In this document: positions 60,578 through 64,000 of the stretch, piece by piece
Position numbering within the stretch: position 1 is the first letter of the stretch
Layout of the letters: each line of letters starts with the position of its first letter
From: Bacteroidota bacterium
GTDB lineage: Bacteria; Bacteroidota; Bacteroidia; Sphingobacteriales; Sphingobacteriaceae
Length of the DNA: 64,000 nucleotides
Reading direction: 5' to 3'
Assembly: GCA_018266915.1 (NCBI GenBank)
Contig: JAFDZM010000030.1
Location: 1-64,000, forward strand
Notes under the pieces: generated by a model
Database searches by the model: none
Told to the model about the DNA's origin: nothing
What the model saw: only the letters and a program-made list of their open reading frames with translations
Program-made: the position numbers and the translations under genes

Positions 60578-61987
60578 TTATCCTAACAAAACAGCCTTCA
60601 CTTTATCCAGTATTTTGAATGATTCTGCTGAACCCGGGGCTTCAGCATAAACACGTAATACTGGTTCAGTTCCCGAAGGACGGATCATTACCCAGCTTTC
60701 ATCTTCAAAGAAGAATTTGTAGCCGTCCATATCTTCTGTACGGGCTACCTTCAAATCGCCAAAGCTGCTGTATCCGCTTTTGCAATTGCTGATGATCTTC
60801 TGTTTTAGTTCTTCAGTAACGTGCAGGTCATAACGCTCAACAGCAAATTTTCCTACCACATCATAAATTTCCTGAACAAGCTCACTTAATGAACGCCCAG
60901 ATTTGGCAATAAACTCCCAAACGATCAGGCCAATCCAGATGCCATCGCGTTCAGGAATATGTCCCACTACAGCGATACCGCCTGACTCTTCGCCACCCAC
61001 AAGAAACGGACGACCAGAGTTAACGATCAGGTCGCAGATATATTTAAAGCCAATTTTAGTTACGATATTTTTCAGACCGTAAGCATCGCACAGTTTCTGA
61101 ATTTTGCTGGTGCAGCTAAAGGTTGAATATACGTCTCCGCTTAAGCCCTTCACCTTGTGCATGTAATGGATCAGCAATAATAAAATGTGGTGCGAATCCA
61201 CAAAGTTGCCGTCCTGGTCATATAAACCGATACGGTCAGCATCGCCATCCGTTACCAAACCTGATGCGATCTCCCCTTCTGAAAGTTTAATAATATCTTC
61301 AAACTCTTTCAGGTTACGCTGGATAGGTTCAGGGGCCTGACCTGCAAATCCCGGGTTATGGTCGCTATGGATACGTGTAATATCCGGGAACAAGCGCTCC
61401 ATCACATTCATACCTGCACCATACATGGCATCATAGGCCCAACCCAGTCCGCTGGTGCGGATCAGTTCCAGGTCGAAGTTATTTTCCACGTGCGCCACGT
61501 ACATATCTTCCAGGTTGATAAACTCTACCAGGCCGTCTTTCTGATAATCAGCGATAGATTTCAGATCGAGCGATAAATTTTCCGGAATCTGTGATTCTAC
61601 CTTTTCGATATCATCCGGTGTAGCCGGACCACCATAGCTGGCTTTGATCTTGTAGCCGTTATATGACGGCGGGTTATGACTGGCGGTGATAATAATACCT
61701 GCTGAAGCTTCTTTTCTAACCGTTCCCAACGAGATCATCGGTGTAGAAACAAAAGTATTTTCGGCACGGTAAACCTTTACGCCCTGCGACGCCAGTACGC
61801 GGGTGACAACATCGGCAAACATTGGGCCTGCAAAGCGCGGGTCGCAACCTACAACGGCCGATGGGTTTTTAAATTCCTGCTTTAGCCACAATGCGTTTGC
61901 ATAGGCTACTCGTTTTACATTCTCAACTGTAAAATCATCTGCGATGATGGCTCTCCAGCCATCGGTACCAAACTTAATTTTGATCAT
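60578..61987 (-). CDS. Phosphoglucomutase/phosphomannomutase
   Basis: A 469-residue alpha-D-phosphohexomutase with four motifs in order: 'KFGTDGWRAIIADDF', the phosphoserine loop 'GIIITASHNPPSYNGYK', the Mg site 'LVTDGDADRIGLYD', the sugar loop 'FLVGGEESGGIAV' and the phosphate loop 'WVMIRPSGTEPVLRVYAE'. It interconverts hexose 1- and 6-phosphates for glycan or glycogen metabolism; glucose versus mannose cannot be told here. The start at 61987 ('MIKIKFGTDGWR') is standard. Confidence 0.94.
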   Translation of the reverse strand: MIKIKFGTDGWRAIIADDFTVENVKRVAYANALWLKQEFKNPSAVVGCDPRFAGPMFADVVTRVLASQGVKVYRAENTFVSTPMISLGTVRKEASAGIIITASHNPPSYNGYKIKASYGGPATPDDIEKVESQIPENLSLDLKSIADYQKDGLVEFINLEDMYVAHVENNFDLELIRTSGLGWAYDAMYGAGMNVMERLFPDITRIHSDHNPGFAGQAPEPIQRNLKEFEDIIKLSEGEIASGLVTDGDADRIGLYDQDGNFVDSHHILLLLIHYMHKVKGLSGDVYSTFSCTSKIQKLCDAYGLKNIVTKIGFKYICDLIVNSGRPFLVGGEESGGIAVVGHIPERDGIWIGLIVWEFIAKSGRSLSELVQEIYDVVGKFAVERYDLHVTEELKQKIISNCKSGYSSFGDLKVARTEDMDGYKFFFEDESWVMIRPSGTEPVLRVYAEAPGSAESFKILDKVKAVLLG

Positions 61988-62075
61988 TGTGGGTTATAAT
62001 GGTTAAAAATCCTATTTTTAGCGCCTTAATTTCTATACAAGAATATTAATCATTTGTGTTAAATAGAAACAAAAA

Positions 62076-63386
62076 ATGAAAGTTTTAAAATTTGGCGGTA
62101 CATCGGTGGGAAGCCCTGAAAGGATGAAAAAACTGCTGGATATAATCGATGCTTCTGAAAGGCAGATCGTTGTTCTTTCGGCGGTGTCAGGCACTACGAA
62201 TAGTTTGGTTGAAATTGGTCAGGCTTACCTGGCTGGTGATAAACCAAAAGCTGCTAACCTAATAAAGGCTTTAAAGGATAAATACGAAATATTTATAAAG
62301 GAGCTTTTTACCAAACCCGAGTATCTGGAACAAGGCAAGGAGGTGATCGACTATCATTTTGACCTGCTAAGCAACCTGTCAAACGACCTGTTTACCAATA
62401 TTGAGGATAAAATCATATTGGCCCAAGGCGAGCTTTTATCTACTACCCTATATCATGTTTACCTGAAAGAGATCGGTGTGCAATCGGTTTTACTACCCGC
62501 GCTTGATTTTATGAAGATTGACGAGGATAATGAACCGATAGTAGATTATATTACCGAACATATTACACCTTTATTAAATAAGTACCCGGATAATAAGCTG
62601 TTCATTACACAGGGATACATCTGCCGCAATAGTTTTGGCGAGATTGATAACCTGCGCCGTGGCGGCAGTGATTATACGGCTTCTTTGATCGGTGCAGCCA
62701 TCCGCAGCGAGGAAGTACAAATATGGACCGACATTGATGGCATGCACAATAACGACCCCCGGATTGTTAAAGGCACCAAACCTATTGCACAACTTTCATT
62801 TGATGAAGCTGCCGAACTGGCTTACTTCGGAGCTAAAATACTGCACCCCCAAAGCGTATTCCCGGCACAGAAATATAAAATACCCGTTCGCCTACTCAAT
62901 ACGATGGACCCAAAAGCACCGGGCACATTGATAACTAACGACAGCGAAAAGAATAAAATAAAATCTATCGCTGCTAAGGATGGTATTACTGCTATCAAGA
63001 TACAATCAAGCCGGATGCTACTGGCGCATGGCTTTTTACGTCGCGTATTCGAGGTGTTTGAAAGATACAGAACGTCTATCGATATGATCACCACTTCAGA
63101 AGTGGCGGTTTCATTAACTATTGATGATACTACCTACCTGGAAGAGATCAAAAGTGAGTTACTATCTTTCGGCACAGTTGATATAGATCGGGATCAAACC
63201 ATTATTTGCGTAGTAGGCGATTTTGGGGCTGAGCAACATGGTTATGCTGTTCGCGTATTGGAAGCGTTGAAGCATATCCCCTTACGTATGATCTCCTACG
63301 GCGGCAGCGATCATAACTTATCCATATTGTTAAATACAACAGAAAAAACAGAGGCTTTACGCAGTCTGCACAATAGACTGTTTTGA
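62076..63386 (+). CDS. lysC: Aspartate kinase (monofunctional)
   Basis: First step of the aspartate pathway to lysine, threonine and methionine. The 436-residue protein begins 'MKVLKFGGTSVGSPERM', has the substrate/ATP motif 'RRGGSDYTASLIGAAI' and 'EVQIWTDIDGMHNNDPRIV', and two ACT domains at the C-terminus (about 300-436; 'AIKIQSSRMLLAHGFLRRVFEVFERY', 'TIICVVGDFGAEQHG'). It is not fused to homoserine dehydrogenase. The next gene is lysA, so this pair serves lysine/diaminopimelate synthesis. Feedback inhibition through the ACT domains is expected from the family. Confidence 0.95.
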   Translation: MKVLKFGGTSVGSPERMKKLLDIIDASERQIVVLSAVSGTTNSLVEIGQAYLAGDKPKAANLIKALKDKYEIFIKELFTKPEYLEQGKEVIDYHFDLLSNLSNDLFTNIEDKIILAQGELLSTTLYHVYLKEIGVQSVLLPALDFMKIDEDNEPIVDYITEHITPLLNKYPDNKLFITQGYICRNSFGEIDNLRRGGSDYTASLIGAAIRSEEVQIWTDIDGMHNNDPRIVKGTKPIAQLSFDEAAELAYFGAKILHPQSVFPAQKYKIPVRLLNTMDPKAPGTLITNDSEKNKIKSIAAKDGITAIKIQSSRMLLAHGFLRRVFEVFERYRTSIDMITTSEVAVSLTIDDTTYLEEIKSELLSFGTVDIDRDQTIICVVGDFGAEQHGYAVRVLEALKHIPLRMISYGGSDHNLSILLNTTEKTEALRSLHNRLF

Positions 63387-63450
63387 TTTCGGAAGTCGGA
63401 ATTTCGATTTCGGATTTAATTGAATTAGAATTTAGATTTTAGGATTTTAC
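63387..63450 (+). repeat. CGGAA-type repeat, copy 4, plus TTAGAATTTAG words
   Basis: It starts immediately after the lysC stop: TTTCGGAAGTCGG, AATTTCGATTTCGGATTT, then GAATTAGAATTTAGATTTTA up to 8 bp before the lysA ATG. Architecture is the same as the iscS-iscU spacer. Confidence 0.7.
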
Positions 63451-63457
63451 TACTATA

Positions 63458-64000
63458 ATGTTCGATACCAATACCATAACACGATTTCAAGGTTTAGAAA
63501 CACCGTTTTACTATTACGATCTGGGCTTGCTCCGCAAAACGTTAGAGGCTTGCAAAATCGCTTCTGATAAATATGGCTTCCATGTGCATTATGCCATGAA
63601 GGCCAATTTTAATCCAAAGGTTATAGCAGCAATTCAATCATATGGTTTTGGAGCGGATTGTGTGAGTGGCAACGAGGTATCGACAGCCATTACTAACGGC
63701 TTTGATAAAAGTAAGGTGGTATTTGCTGGTGTCGGCAAATCCGATAAAGAGATCAACACAGCTTTAGATGCAGATATTTTCTGCTTCAATGTGGAATCGA
63801 TTCAGGAGCTATTCATTATTAATGAACTGGCGCAGGCTAAAAATAAGAAGGCCAAAGTTGCTATTCGCATCAATCCAAATGTTGATGCGCATACCCATCA
63901 CTTCATTACTACCGGGCTTGATGAGAATAAATTCGGTATCAACACCTGGCAATTGCATGATGTTGTGGATGCACTAAGAAAATGTGCCAGCCTGCAATTT
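63458..64000 (+). CDS. lysA: Diaminopimelate decarboxylase (partial, runs off the window)
   Basis: Final step of lysine synthesis from meso-diaminopimelate. The first 181 residues are present: 'MFDTNTITRFQGLETPFYYYDL', the PLP lysine in 'VHYAMKANFNPKV' (residue about 49), 'GADCVSGNEVSTAI', 'VVFAGVGKSDKEIN' and 'VAIRINPNVDAHTHHFITTG', the alpha/beta barrel of fold-type III decarboxylases. The frame is open to the window end. It is downstream of and co-directional with lysC, separated by a repeat. Confidence 0.95.
   Translation, partial: MFDTNTITRFQGLETPFYYYDLGLLRKTLEACKIASDKYGFHVHYAMKANFNPKVIAAIQSYGFGADCVSGNEVSTAITNGFDKSKVVFAGVGKSDKEINTALDADIFCFNVESIQELFIINELAQAKNKKAKVAIRINPNVDAHTHHFITTGLDENKFGINTWQLHDVVDALRKCASLQF

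Noticed and set aside
1..64000. tRNA, rRNA, tmRNA, insertion sequences, prophage genes
   Set aside because: No T-loop/acceptor patterns, conserved rRNA blocks, transposase, integrase or phage structural proteins were seen on either strand.

Overview
The window comes from a Bacteroidota chromosome, most likely family Sphingobacteriaceae (Mucilaginibacter/Pedobacter-like). It is moderately AT-rich. Many genes have a Bacteroidota-type -7 promoter box (TAnnTTTG) close to the start and no Shine-Dalgarno sequence. It carries families typical of this phylum: PorP/SprF (type IX secretion associated), DUF4249 and DUF4397 lipoproteins, a DUF5723 outer-membrane protein, a 7TMR-DISM histidine kinase and an LFSC-type lipobox. 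I see no insertion sequence, prophage, CRISPR array, rRNA or tRNA. This looks like ordinary core and near-core chromosome with compact, often convergent or 4-bp-overlapping genes.

Layout. 1-2.9 kb: yceI, a lipoprotein, the threonylcarbamoyl-AMP synthase gene (Sua5/YrdC) and a small membrane protein. 2.9-6.7 kb (minus strand): a tryptophan operon trpL-trpD-trpF-trpB-trpA. Its leader encodes a 14-residue peptide with three consecutive Trp codons, followed by mutually exclusive hairpins and a terminator; this is a complete attenuator. trpE, trpG and trpC are absent. 6.7-8.2 kb: a KirBac-type potassium channel and methylmalonyl-CoA epimerase. 8.2-10.4 kb: a minimal Fe-S cluster set, iscS-iscU-iscA. 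10.6-17.3 kb: acyl-CoA synthetase, a beta-propeller lipoprotein, an SDR, lysS and small hypotheticals. 17.4-21.8 kb: ung, an Lrp/AsnC regulator, then an mntR-mntH operon in which MntH is fused to a C-terminal UspA domain, and smpB. 21.8-30.4 kb: pcm, priA, DUF423, DUF3352-like and DUF5723 proteins, and tsaB-yidD-rnpA-rpmH. 30.4-36.4 kb: ChaN-like protein, mscL, rpoN, DUF4249, PorP/SprF. 36.4-46 kb: a divergent response regulator and 7TMR-DISM kinase, a Nudix-type regulator, a PhyH dioxygenase with a Gfo/Idh/MocA oxidoreductase, and a heterodimeric ABC exporter. 46-54 kb: lipoproteins, a MocA/XdhC molybdenum cofactor pair, GT39 and GT-B glycosyltransferases. 54-64 kb: amtB, an APH-fold sugar kinase, a DUF3472 protein, two PAP2 phosphatases, a phosphohexomutase, and lysC with the first part of lysA.

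The two most notable features are the trp attenuator and the intergenic DNA. Many spacers are built from short words, often different at each locus, repeated in direct and inverted orientation and starting at or within a few bases of a stop codon. One of these, a CGGAA-rich element, occurs at four places, each directly after a stop codon. A separate near-perfect 24-bp palindrome lies in frame inside the DUF3472 gene. I also see a candidate sigma-54 promoter in front of a 63-residue membrane protein, a DtxR/MntR-type palindrome at the mntR promoter, and complementary loss of catalytic residues in the two ABC exporter subunits.

All assignments come from reading the sequence and from knowledge of the families. 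No database search was run.
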